Of a DNA stretch of 11,157 bases, positions 5,506 to 11,157 are shown piece after piece (positions within the stretch are counted from its first letter, which is position 1; each line of letters starts with the position of its first letter). The position numbers were made by a program, and so were the translations under genes. Under the pieces are notes generated by a model that saw only the letters and a list, made by a program, of their open reading frames with translations, searched no databases and had not been told where the DNA came from. The stretch covers positions 1 through 11,157 of the forward strand of contig WGDF01000288.1 in assembly GCA_015493405.1 (NCBI GenBank). The letters run 5' to 3'. The DNA is from Flavobacteriaceae bacterium (GTDB taxonomy: Bacteria > Bacteroidota > Bacteroidia > Flavobacteriales > Flavobacteriaceae).

Positions 5506-7572
5506 TTACCAAATTTTTACCCGCTCTTCCGGTTTCATATACATTTTATCACCTTTTTTAATATCAAATGTTTTATAAAAAGCATCGACATTTCTCAGTG
5601 GTTGCACCGCACGAACTTGTCCCGGACTGTGCGGATCGGTTTTGATTTGTTTCTTTAAAGCTTCTTCACGCGATTTGGTGCGCCAAATAGTTGCCCAAGA
5701 CATAAAAAAACGTTGTTCAGGGGTGAAACCTTGAATTTTTCCCGGTTTTTTATGGTCTTTATAAAACAACTTCAAAGCGGTCAAAGCGGCATTAACACCA
5801 CCAAGATCACCGATATTTTCACCGGAAGTAAATTCACCATTGACAAAAACGCCCGGCAACACTTCAATTTTACTGTATTGGTCGGCTAATTTTTTAACCA
5901 GTTTGTTAAATTGTTCAAAATCTTTTTTAGTCCACCAATTTTCAAAATTACCTTGGTCATTAAATTTAGCCCCTTGGTCATCAAAGCCATGAGAAATTTC
6001 ATGTCCGATTACAGCACCCATGCCACCGTAGTTAACAGCTTCGTCTGCTCGGTAATCATAGAACGGCGGTTGCAAAATAGCGGCCGGAAAAACAATTTCA
6101 TTATAAGACGGATTGTAATAGGCATTGACTATTTGCGGTGCCATACCCCATTCGGTTTTGTCCACCGGTTTTTTCAATTTAGCTATATTATCATTAAAAT
6201 GCCAGCGGCTGACCGCGATACTGTTATCAAAATAAGTTCCCCCGACTTTAGGAGATTTTACCTCTAATTGACTATAATCTTTCCATTTGTCGGGATAACC
6301 GATTTTGATTTGTAAACTTTCAACTTTACGAATGGCTTTCTGTTTGGTATCGTCACTCATCCAAGGCAAATTATGGATGCGTTCCTTATAAGCTTTTTGC
6401 AAATAAGTAATCATTTCTTTAGCTTTTTTCTTGGCTTCCGGCGGAAAATATTTTTTGACATATAATTTTCCTACCGCTTCGCCAATAGACCAGTTGACGG
6501 TTGACAAAGCCCGTTCGTCCAGAGGCTTGCGTTTGGGTTGCCCATCCAAAGTTTTGCCATAAAATTCCCAATTGGCATGGGCAATATTCGTAGATAATTT
6601 TCCGGCAGCTCCCCGCAAAGTATTCCAAGTGAGATAATCTTTGATGGCTGCAACCGGCTGATTCTTGAACACTTGATCAAACGCTTTCATATATTCAGGT
6701 TGGTTAACCACCACACTATCCACATTGATATTTAAAGCTTTTAAGTAGTTCTTAATATCAAAATCAGGCATCAACTTTTGCAAATCATCAACCGACATCG
6801 GATTATAAGTATTTTCGGGCTTGCGGCGTTCTTCTTTGGTTAATTTAGCTTGGGCCAAATCGGTTTCGATTTTAAGTATATTGGTTTGTGCTCGAGCTAT
6901 CTCAGCATCGGATTGGCCCAAAAATTTCAACATTTTTCCAATATGCGCTTTATATTGTTCTCTGATTTTTTTAGAATCTTTATCATCAGCCACATAATAA
7001 TCACGGTCAGGCAAACCTGCTCCGGCCGGATAGACATATAAAACATTTTTATTGCTGTTTTTCATATCGGCATTTACGCCAATTCCAAAAAATGCTGAAT
7101 TTAAAGCCGGCTCATTTTCTTGCATAAATTTGGCTACATCTGCCTTGGTTTTAATCTGATTAATTTGATCCAAATAAGGTTTTAAAGGCTTCAAACCCGC
7201 TTTGTTTCTGCTAAGCGTATCCATAATCGATGCAAAATAATCCAAAGCTTTACGTTCATCGGAACCTTTAGCATATTGGGACTCTTGTTGAGCTTCTTTT
7301 AAAACCTTTAAAGTATTTTGATCCGTTTTTTTGCGCAATTCGTCAAAACTACCCCAACGGCTCCGGTCCGAAGGAATTTCAGTCGTTTTCATCCATTGGC
7401 CGTTGACATAATTATAAAAGTCATCTTGCGGTCTAACAGTTGTATCCATATATTTCAAATTTAAGCCTACTTCCTCAGCAGTATTTTGTTTCTTTTTTGT
7501 TTGTTGAACAGATGAATTGCATGAAACCAATCCAAACAAAATCAACAAGCTGTAAATATAAAGTGATTTCAT
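5506..7572 (-). CDS. pepO: M13-family zinc metallopeptidase lipoprotein (PepO/neprilysin-like)
   Basis: A 688-residue zinc endopeptidase that should cleave peptides of limited size in the periplasm. The N-terminus is a lipoprotein signal peptide with lipobox LVSC (Cys18). The residues after Cys18 (NSSVQQ) lack an acidic surface-export signal, so the periplasmic face is likelier than the cell surface. The M13 N-terminal domain starts near residue 45 (RPQDDFYNYVNGQW, 47-60). The catalytic domain carries NAYYNP (483-488), FPAAILQPPF (495-504), the zinc motif HEISH (524-528) and the third ligand in ENIGD (585-589). His648 and Arg654 in DPHSPGQVR match the substrate-binding His and Arg of neprilysin. 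The protein ends in Trp as most of the family does, although the usual CxxW Cys is absent (EERVKIW). Length and all key residues are normal, so it should be active. A TAnnTTTG box lies just upstream and a hairpin just downstream, which suggests a single-gene transcript. Confidence 0.95.
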   Translation of the reverse strand: MKSLYIYSLLILFGLVSCNSSVQQTKKKQNTAEEVGLNLKYMDTTVRPQDDFYNYVNGQWMKTTEIPSDRSRWGSFDELRKKTDQNTLKVLKEAQQESQYAKGSDERKALDYFASIMDTLSRNKAGLKPLKPYLDQINQIKTKADVAKFMQENEPALNSAFFGIGVNADMKNSNKNVLYVYPAGAGLPDRDYYVADDKDSKKIREQYKAHIGKMLKFLGQSDAEIARAQTNILKIETDLAQAKLTKEERRKPENTYNPMSVDDLQKLMPDFDIKNYLKALNINVDSVVVNQPEYMKAFDQVFKNQPVAAIKDYLTWNTLRGAAGKLSTNIAHANWEFYGKTLDGQPKRKPLDERALSTVNWSIGEAVGKLYVKKYFPPEAKKKAKEMITYLQKAYKERIHNLPWMSDDTKQKAIRKVESLQIKIGYPDKWKDYSQLEVKSPKVGGTYFDNSIAVSRWHFNDNIAKLKKPVDKTEWGMAPQIVNAYYNPSYNEIVFPAAILQPPFYDYRADEAVNYGGMGAVIGHEISHGFDDQGAKFNDQGNFENWWTKKDFEQFNKLVKKLADQYSKIEVLPGVFVNGEFTSGENIGDLGGVNAALTALKLFYKDHKKPGKIQGFTPEQRFFMSWATIWRTKSREEALKKQIKTDPHSPGQVRAVQPLRNVDAFYKTFDIKKGDKMYMKPEERVKIW

Positions 7573-7591
7573 AATTTTTTTTATTTTGAAA

Positions 7592-7599
7592 CAAAAATA
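7592..7599 (-). promoter_or_regulatory. probable -7 promoter element of the M13 peptidase gene
   Basis: Minus strand TATTTTTG matches TAnnTTTG, 20 bp before the ATG, giving a leader of roughly a dozen bases. No clear TTTG is found at the -33 position. It lies in the divergent spacer shared with fhs. Confidence 0.45.
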
Positions 7600-7728
7600 A
7601 GGCTAATTCCAGGGATTTCCTGTTAAAGAATTGTTATAATTATATGAATGGGTATCATCTAAAAACAGAATTTTATTTACTTCCTGTTCTTTTTGATTTT
7701 TATGACTTTCATTCAAAAAAAATATCAG

Positions 7729-7736
7729 TAGTTTTG
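7729..7736 (+). promoter_or_regulatory. probable -7 promoter element of fhs
   Basis: TAGTTTTG matches TAnnTTTG and lies 21 bp before the ATG at 7758. A TTTC at 7707-7710, 18 nt upstream, is a near match to the TTTG -33 box. A start of transcription near 7743 would fall downstream of the in-frame ATG at 7644, which supports 7758 as the fhs start. Confidence 0.5.
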
Positions 7737-7757
7737 CAAGCATTAAAGCCTAAAAGC

Positions 7758-9431
7758 ATGTCAAAAAAATATTTAACAGATATAGAAATAGCCCACAGTG
7801 TCAAGCTGGAAAAAATTAAAAAAATTGCTAAAAAACTGGGAATCAACAGTGAATATTTGGAACCCTATGGCAAATATAAAGCCAAATTGCCTTTGTATTT
7901 GATTGATGAAGATAAAATTAAACAACATCATTTGATTTTGGTCACCGCACTAACCCCTACACCGGCAGGTGAAGGAAAAACAACGGTAAGCGTCGGTTTA
8001 ACAGACGGCTTGAATAGAATAGGCAAACAGGCAACTGTCGTCTTACGCGAGCCATCTTTAGGGCCCGTTTTTGGCATTAAAGGCGGGGCTGCCGGAGGGG
8101 GCTATGCGCAAGTCATTCCCATGGAAGAAATCAACTTGCATTTTACCGGTGATTTTGCAGCAATAGAGAAAGCAAACAATCTACTTTCAGCTCTGATAGA
8201 CAATCATCTGCATCATAAAAACAGTTTGCGCTTGGATGTACGACAAATCTTTTGGAAACGCGTCATGGATATGAATGACCGCGCCCTGCGTCATATCGTT
8301 GCCGGATTGGGAGGCAAAAACAATGGCGTGCCGCGTGAAGACGGTTTCAATATTACACCGGCATCCGAAGTAATGGCAATCCTTTGTCTGGCCAAAGATT
8401 TAGCTGATTTAAAAGAAAAGCTCGGCAATATTTTAGTCGGCCTCAATATGGATGGACAACCGGTTTATGCCCGTGATCTCAAAGCACAGGATGCAATGAC
8501 TATTTTGCTCAAAGATGCTATCAAACCTAATTTGGTGCAGACTTTAGAGCACAATCCTGCTATTATTCATGGCGGACCCTTTGCCAATATCGCTCAAGGA
8601 ACCAATTCCATTATAGCGACCAAAATGGGCTTATCACTAAGTGATTATGTCGTCACAGAAGCCGGATTTGGTGCTGACTTGGGCGCTGAAAAGTTTTTAA
8701 ATATCAAAAGTGTTTACGGCGACCTGAATCCTGAAGCTGTTGTATTGGTAGTTACTGTGAGAGCTTTGCGCCATCATGGTGGTCAAAAAGATTTTAACCA
8801 GCCGGATTTAGGAGCTGTTAAGAAAGGCTTTCCTAATGTTGAAAAACATATTGAAAACATCAAAAAATTCGGGATTACACCGGTAATTGCCATTAATAAA
8901 TTTCCGAATGACACCGATACCGAGATCGATTTTATCGTTAAGGCCGCCCAATCTGCCGGTGTTCAAGCTATCTTGGCAGAAGAATGGGCAAAAGGAGGCG
9001 AAGGCATGAAAGATTTGGCCCAAACTGTCGTGAAACTGATTGATGCCCACCAAAATCATTTCACACCTTTATACAAATGGGAACAACCCATTCAAGAAAA
9101 AATCTTAAAAATCGCCCGTGAAATTTACGGTGCAAATGATGTAGAGTATTCCAAAAAAGCTTTAACGACCATTAGAAAAATAGAAAAGCTAGGCTATGAG
9201 CATTTACCGATTGTGATGGCAAAAACTCAAAAATCTTTATCCGATAATCCTAATAAAATAGGTCGACCTACTGATTTTAATGTATTTGTTAGAGAAGTAG
9301 AAATCAACACGGGCGCCGGTTTTATCATTCCTATCTTAGGTAAAATGATGCGTATGCCCGGCTTACCATCAACTCCGGCTAGTGAAAATATGAGCATTGA
9401 TGCAGCAGGAAATATTTCAGGTTTGTCCTAA
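7758..9431 (+). CDS. fhs: formate-tetrahydrofolate ligase
   Basis: A 557-residue cytoplasmic enzyme that makes 10-formyl-tetrahydrofolate from formate, ATP and tetrahydrofolate, feeding purine synthesis, initiator Met-tRNA formylation and one-carbon flux. Visible hallmarks, numbered from the start chosen here, are the ATP-binding loop TPTPAGEGKTT (66-76), the family signature KGGAAGGGYAQVIPMEEINL (108-127), EAGFGADLGAEKF (301-313), the second signature VVTVRALRHHGG (331-342), and the C-terminal block GKMMRMPGLPSTPASENMSI (528-547). The frame is open from an earlier ATG at 7644, but that would add 38 residues unlike the family (MNGYHLKTEFYLLPVLF...). Starting at MSKKYLTDIEIAH gives the usual length of about 555-560 and fits the predicted promoter at 7729-7736. 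It diverges from the M13 gene and converges on the 75-aa gene, 11 bp apart, with no hairpin terminator between. No folate-pathway neighbour is in the window. Confidence 0.96.
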   Translation: MSKKYLTDIEIAHSVKLEKIKKIAKKLGINSEYLEPYGKYKAKLPLYLIDEDKIKQHHLILVTALTPTPAGEGKTTVSVGLTDGLNRIGKQATVVLREPSLGPVFGIKGGAAGGGYAQVIPMEEINLHFTGDFAAIEKANNLLSALIDNHLHHKNSLRLDVRQIFWKRVMDMNDRALRHIVAGLGGKNNGVPREDGFNITPASEVMAILCLAKDLADLKEKLGNILVGLNMDGQPVYARDLKAQDAMTILLKDAIKPNLVQTLEHNPAIIHGGPFANIAQGTNSIIATKMGLSLSDYVVTEAGFGADLGAEKFLNIKSVYGDLNPEAVVLVVTVRALRHHGGQKDFNQPDLGAVKKGFPNVEKHIENIKKFGITPVIAINKFPNDTDTEIDFIVKAAQSAGVQAILAEEWAKGGEGMKDLAQTVVKLIDAHQNHFTPLYKWEQPIQEKILKIAREIYGANDVEYSKKALTTIRKIEKLGYEHLPIVMAKTQKSLSDNPNKIGRPTDFNVFVREVEINTGAGFIIPILGKMMRMPGLPSTPASENMSIDAAGNISGLS

Positions 9432-9442
9432 AAAATTTTGAA

Positions 9443-9670
9443 TTAAACTTCGTAATTTTTCATTTCGGCTTCAAAAAAATCGTAAGCCGCTAGAATCGAT
9501 TGTTCAATCAAATCGGCATTATCTTCGGCTTCTTGTTTGCTAAATTCATCAAACCACTCTATCTCATCCGTTGTCAAATTGATTAAAAATCGCGGAAACT
9601 CGGTGTGCAATACAAAAATATCATCTTCTAAGGCAGCATTATCAGCAATTAAAAATTTAGGTAATTTCAT
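9443..9670 (-). CDS. small acidic conserved hypothetical protein
   Basis: A 75-residue protein with 19 Asp/Glu against 5 Lys/Arg. It has no signal peptide or membrane segment, so it should be cytoplasmic. The N-terminal half (MKLPKFLIADN...DIFVLHTEFPRFLINL) looks like short beta strands; the half after DEIEWFDEF (35-43) looks helical and strongly acidic. From memory, similar short proteins beginning MKxPKF(I/L)xADN and containing DIFVxHTExPRFxINL are widespread in Flavobacteriia and annotated as hypothetical; no function is known to me. The start is the only sensible ATG, with a TAnnTTTG box 22 bp upstream. It converges on fhs with 11 bp between stop codons. The plus-strand frame over the same interval (9537-9800) is less plausible, having low-complexity Ser/Asn and Lys content. 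Confidence 0.8.
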   Translation of the reverse strand: MKLPKFLIADNAALEDDIFVLHTEFPRFLINLTTDEIEWFDEFSKQEAEDNADLIEQSILAAYDFFEAEMKNYEV

Positions 9671-9692
9671 AAATTATTATTTTTATTTGAGA

Positions 9693-9700
9693 CAAAATTA
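9693..9700 (-). promoter_or_regulatory. probable -7 promoter element of the 75-aa protein gene
   Basis: Minus strand TAATTTTG matches TAnnTTTG, 22 bp before the ATG. No good -33 TTTG is seen at the expected spacing. Confidence 0.4.
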
Positions 9701-9766
9701 CAAAATAAAACAACGCTCTTTCGAAGTAAAAAAACAGAAAATAAAATCAGGTTTAACAAAAAATCG

Positions 9767-9774
9767 TATCTTTG
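9767..9774 (+). promoter_or_regulatory. probable -7 promoter element of the acyltransferase gene
   Basis: TATCTTTG is a full match to TAnnTTTG, 35 bp before the ATG at 9810. TATCTTTG is one of the commonest forms of this box in Flavobacteriia. The -33 position is poor. Confidence 0.5.
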
Positions 9775-9809
9775 AAATTACGATTGACCCTAAAAAATGA
9801 TGAAAGACT

Positions 9810-10625
9810 ATGTTTAAAAAAGATATATTCGGTAATATAATTTTTATTAAAAGAATCGTTTTGTTTATCTTCGGCCTGATTTCAAAACGCCGTTACAAAG
9901 GCTTTAACGAACTCAAGATCGAAGGTATGGAATTATTACGGTATCTCCCTGACAATCAAGTTCTTTTTGTATCAAACCACCAAACTTATTTTGCCGATGC
10001 TGCGGCGATGTTTCATGTGTTTTTTGCCGCTTTAAACGGCCAAAACGATATCAAAGGCATCAAATATTTGTTTCATCCTAAAACCAATGTTTATTATGTG
10101 GCAGCCAAAGAAACTATGACTTCCGGGATTTTACCGCGTATTTTTATGTATGTCGGAGCTATTCCTATTATGCGGACATGGCGGGCTAAAGGCCAGGACG
10201 TTAAAAGGCCTGTTAATTTTGCCGATATTACCAATATCAGCAAAGCTATAAATGACGGTTGGGTGATTACCTTTCCTCAAGGTACAACCACGCCTTTTAA
10301 ACCCATTAGACGGGGTACAGCGCACATTATCAAAACCAATAAACCCATAGTTATTCCCATTGTCATTGATGGTTTCAGACGCTCTTTTGATAAAAAAGGA
10401 TTACAGATTAGAAAGCGTGGCATTACGCAAAGACTCACTATAAAACCGCCATTAGCTATTGATTATGAAAATGATACGGTTGCCGATATTGTAAACAATA
10501 TTGCTTTTGCCATAGAACAACATCAAGACTTATCAAAAGTGGTTTCTATCGATGCCCTTCAAAAGGATATGGTTAAAGAAAATCAAAACGAAAAAATAGG
10601 TTTTTGGTCGGGAAAAAGTTACTAA
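9810..10625 (+). CDS. plsC: lysophospholipid acyltransferase family protein (PlsC-like)
   Basis: A 271-residue membrane-associated acyltransferase. The PlsC family moves a fatty acyl chain onto the sn-2 position of 1-acylglycerol-3-phosphate to give phosphatidic acid; related members act on other acceptors. A hydrophobic N-terminal anchor (about 10-24) precedes the fold. The four family blocks are motif I VSNHQTYFAD (54-63), motif II VGAIPIMRTWR (115-125), motif III FPQGTT (155-160) and motif IV PIVIPIVI (179-186). Two differ from the textbook form: motif I has five residues between His57 and Asp63 rather than four, and motif III has Gln157 where FPEGT has Glu. I recall the same SNHQTYFAD and FPQGTT in other Flavobacteriia, so this looks like a subfamily, not a broken copy. 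Downstream conserved blocks include RRGTAHIIKTNKPIV (167-181) and IDGFRRSFDKKGL (186-198). The exact acceptor is not certain. Confidence 0.88.
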   Translation: MFKKDIFGNIIFIKRIVLFIFGLISKRRYKGFNELKIEGMELLRYLPDNQVLFVSNHQTYFADAAAMFHVFFAALNGQNDIKGIKYLFHPKTNVYYVAAKETMTSGILPRIFMYVGAIPIMRTWRAKGQDVKRPVNFADITNISKAINDGWVITFPQGTTTPFKPIRRGTAHIIKTNKPIVIPIVIDGFRRSFDKKGLQIRKRGITQRLTIKPPLAIDYENDTVADIVNNIAFAIEQHQDLSKVVSIDALQKDMVKENQNEKIGFWSGKSY

Positions 10626-10815
10626 GCCCTACACTCAATGGCCTGATTTGAGAAAATGTGGAATTGAAGATTTACTATACTTCATAATTTATTGTTTTTT
10701 TGATTTATTTAGTGCTGCAAACAAGCATGCTGCTTTCAATTGGAGGAAAGTGAAGCTGAGGAAATGATTTCGGATTTTTAATATAAAAATTTAACCTTAT
10801 AAATTTTGATAAGAG

Positions 10816-10848
10816 CCCTCTCTACATCGCACTAGGAACCCCTCTCTA
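10816..10848. repeat. short direct repeat CCCTCTCTA
   Basis: CCCTCTCTA occurs at 10816-10824 and again at 10840-10848. The first copy continues as TCTCTAC, which matches the border of the palindromes at 5427-5486. It could be a decayed unit of that family, or chance. Confidence 0.35.
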
Positions 10849-10926
10849 AGCACTTTATTCTAAAATTTTCCAACAATAAACAAACATTAAAAAATTTTTA
10901 TTAACTTTACGCATAGTTTTATTTTG

Positions 10927-10941
10927 TATCTAATTTAGATA
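10927..10941. repeat. short palindrome TATCTAATTTAGATA
   Basis: Seven-bp perfect arms around a single T. It has the size and symmetry of a dimeric regulator site, but no gene lies downstream within the window and the sequence is AT-rich, so significance is low. Confidence 0.3.
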
Positions 10942-11052
10942 ACTAAAAATACTGATGTTAAACCCTTAGAAATCAATATTATGAAACCGGACACTTAACT
11001 TCAATTAAACAGATTCAAAAAATCTGAAATCTGAAACTGACATCGAAAATCT

Positions 11053-11102
11053 GACACTTCGGTACATTCTTTGCTCCTGCGTCGCAAAGAACACTCAGTG
11101 TC
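11053..11102. repeat. two-part inverted repeat near the right edge
   Basis: Inner arms TTCTTTGC (11067-11074) and GCAAAGAA (11084-11091) pair perfectly around a 9-nt loop. Outer arms GACACT (11053-11058) and AGTGTC (11097-11102) also pair, with an asymmetric internal loop between. The sequence is richer in G and C than its surroundings. I believe similar CACTTCGGTACATTCTTTGC elements occur in other Flavobacteriia intergenic regions, but this is from memory only. Confidence 0.6.
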
Positions 11103-11157
11103 CGATCTGCCCAACGGCAGTAACCCCTAACTTTAAGTTTACTCTATGACTTAAAGC

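Larger units (their letters stand above)
10626..11157. other. 532-bp non-coding right end with short repeats
   Basis: No convincing gene on either strand. Frames are short and broken; the longest suggestive piece is the end of an open frame at 10713-10781 reading ...QLEESEAEEMISDF then stop, which might be a gene remnant. The region carries a 9-bp direct repeat (10816-10848), a short palindrome (10927-10941), repeated ATCTGA/GACACT words at 10985-11060, and a two-part hairpin (11053-11102). Its last 130 bases are less AT-rich than the rest of the spacer. It may be the edge of an intergenic repeat family, a small RNA, or leader sequence of a gene beyond the window. Confidence 0.5.

Noticed and set aside
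5911..7041. Several frames opposite or out of phase within the M13 peptidase gene
   Set aside because: The M13 frame is continuous over 688 codons with all catalytic motifs, so the others are shadows.
3929..7572. A four-gene peptide-utilisation operon from the M13 gene to cstA
   Set aside because: Hairpins with T-runs follow both peptidase genes, and spacers of 281 and 377 bp separate the units; a functional link is possible but a single operon is not supported.
9537..9800. Plus-strand frame of 87 codons opposite the 75-aa acidic protein gene
   Set aside because: Its product is Ser/Asn- and Lys-rich with no recognisable pattern, it runs through the promoter region of the next gene, and the opposite-strand product looks like a conserved family.
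10634..10652. Possible terminator after the acyltransferase gene (CTCAA ... TTGAG)
   Set aside because: The stem is only 5 bp with a 9-nt loop and no T-run follows.

Overview
The window looks like a chromosomal segment of a low-GC Bacteroidota, most likely in class Flavobacteriia. The base composition is AT-rich. Genes lack Shine-Dalgarno sites, and several are preceded by the Bacteroidota promoter element TAnnTTTG. The proteins have Flavobacteriia-type versions of their families: an M13 lipoprotein peptidase, an S41 peptidase with an '..AQ' signal peptide, a short acidic 'MKLPKFLIADN' protein, and an acyltransferase with the 'SNHQTYFAD' motif. Species cannot be assigned from this sequence.

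Layout. Positions 1-7572 are all on the minus strand. Reading in the direction of transcription they hold: an M13 (PepO/neprilysin-like) lipoprotein metallopeptidase (7572-5506), an S41 serine peptidase (5224-3929), a DcaP-like outer-membrane porin (3551-2376), a CstA-family inner-membrane transporter (2330-597), a four-helix membrane protein of unknown function (514-53), and the first codons of a further gene running off the left edge. On the right, formate-tetrahydrofolate ligase fhs (7758-9431, +) diverges from the M13 gene. It converges on a 75-aa acidic conserved hypothetical gene (9670-9443, -), which itself diverges from an acyltransferase of the PlsC family (9810-10625, +). The last 532 bases hold no convincing gene, only short repeats.

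How the parts relate. The porin and cstA genes are 45 bp apart with no visible terminator or promoter between them. The porin has a good TTTG-N20-TAnnTTTG promoter far upstream, and cstA is followed by a strong hairpin, so the two read as one transcription unit. This suggests an uptake route in which the porin passes a small substrate (a peptide or organic acid) through the outer membrane and CstA carries it across the inner membrane. The two exported peptidases upstream could supply peptides, but they have their own terminators, so that link is only contextual. fhs (one-carbon metabolism) and the acyltransferase (phospholipid synthesis) are ordinary housekeeping functions.

Most of the window is conventional. 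The items most worth a second look are a cluster of four palindromes between the two peptidase genes, three of which share a GTAGAG...CTCTAC border; the porin-CstA pairing; the altered active-site motifs of the acyltransferase; and the repeat-rich right end. I did not find a clearly new biological system.
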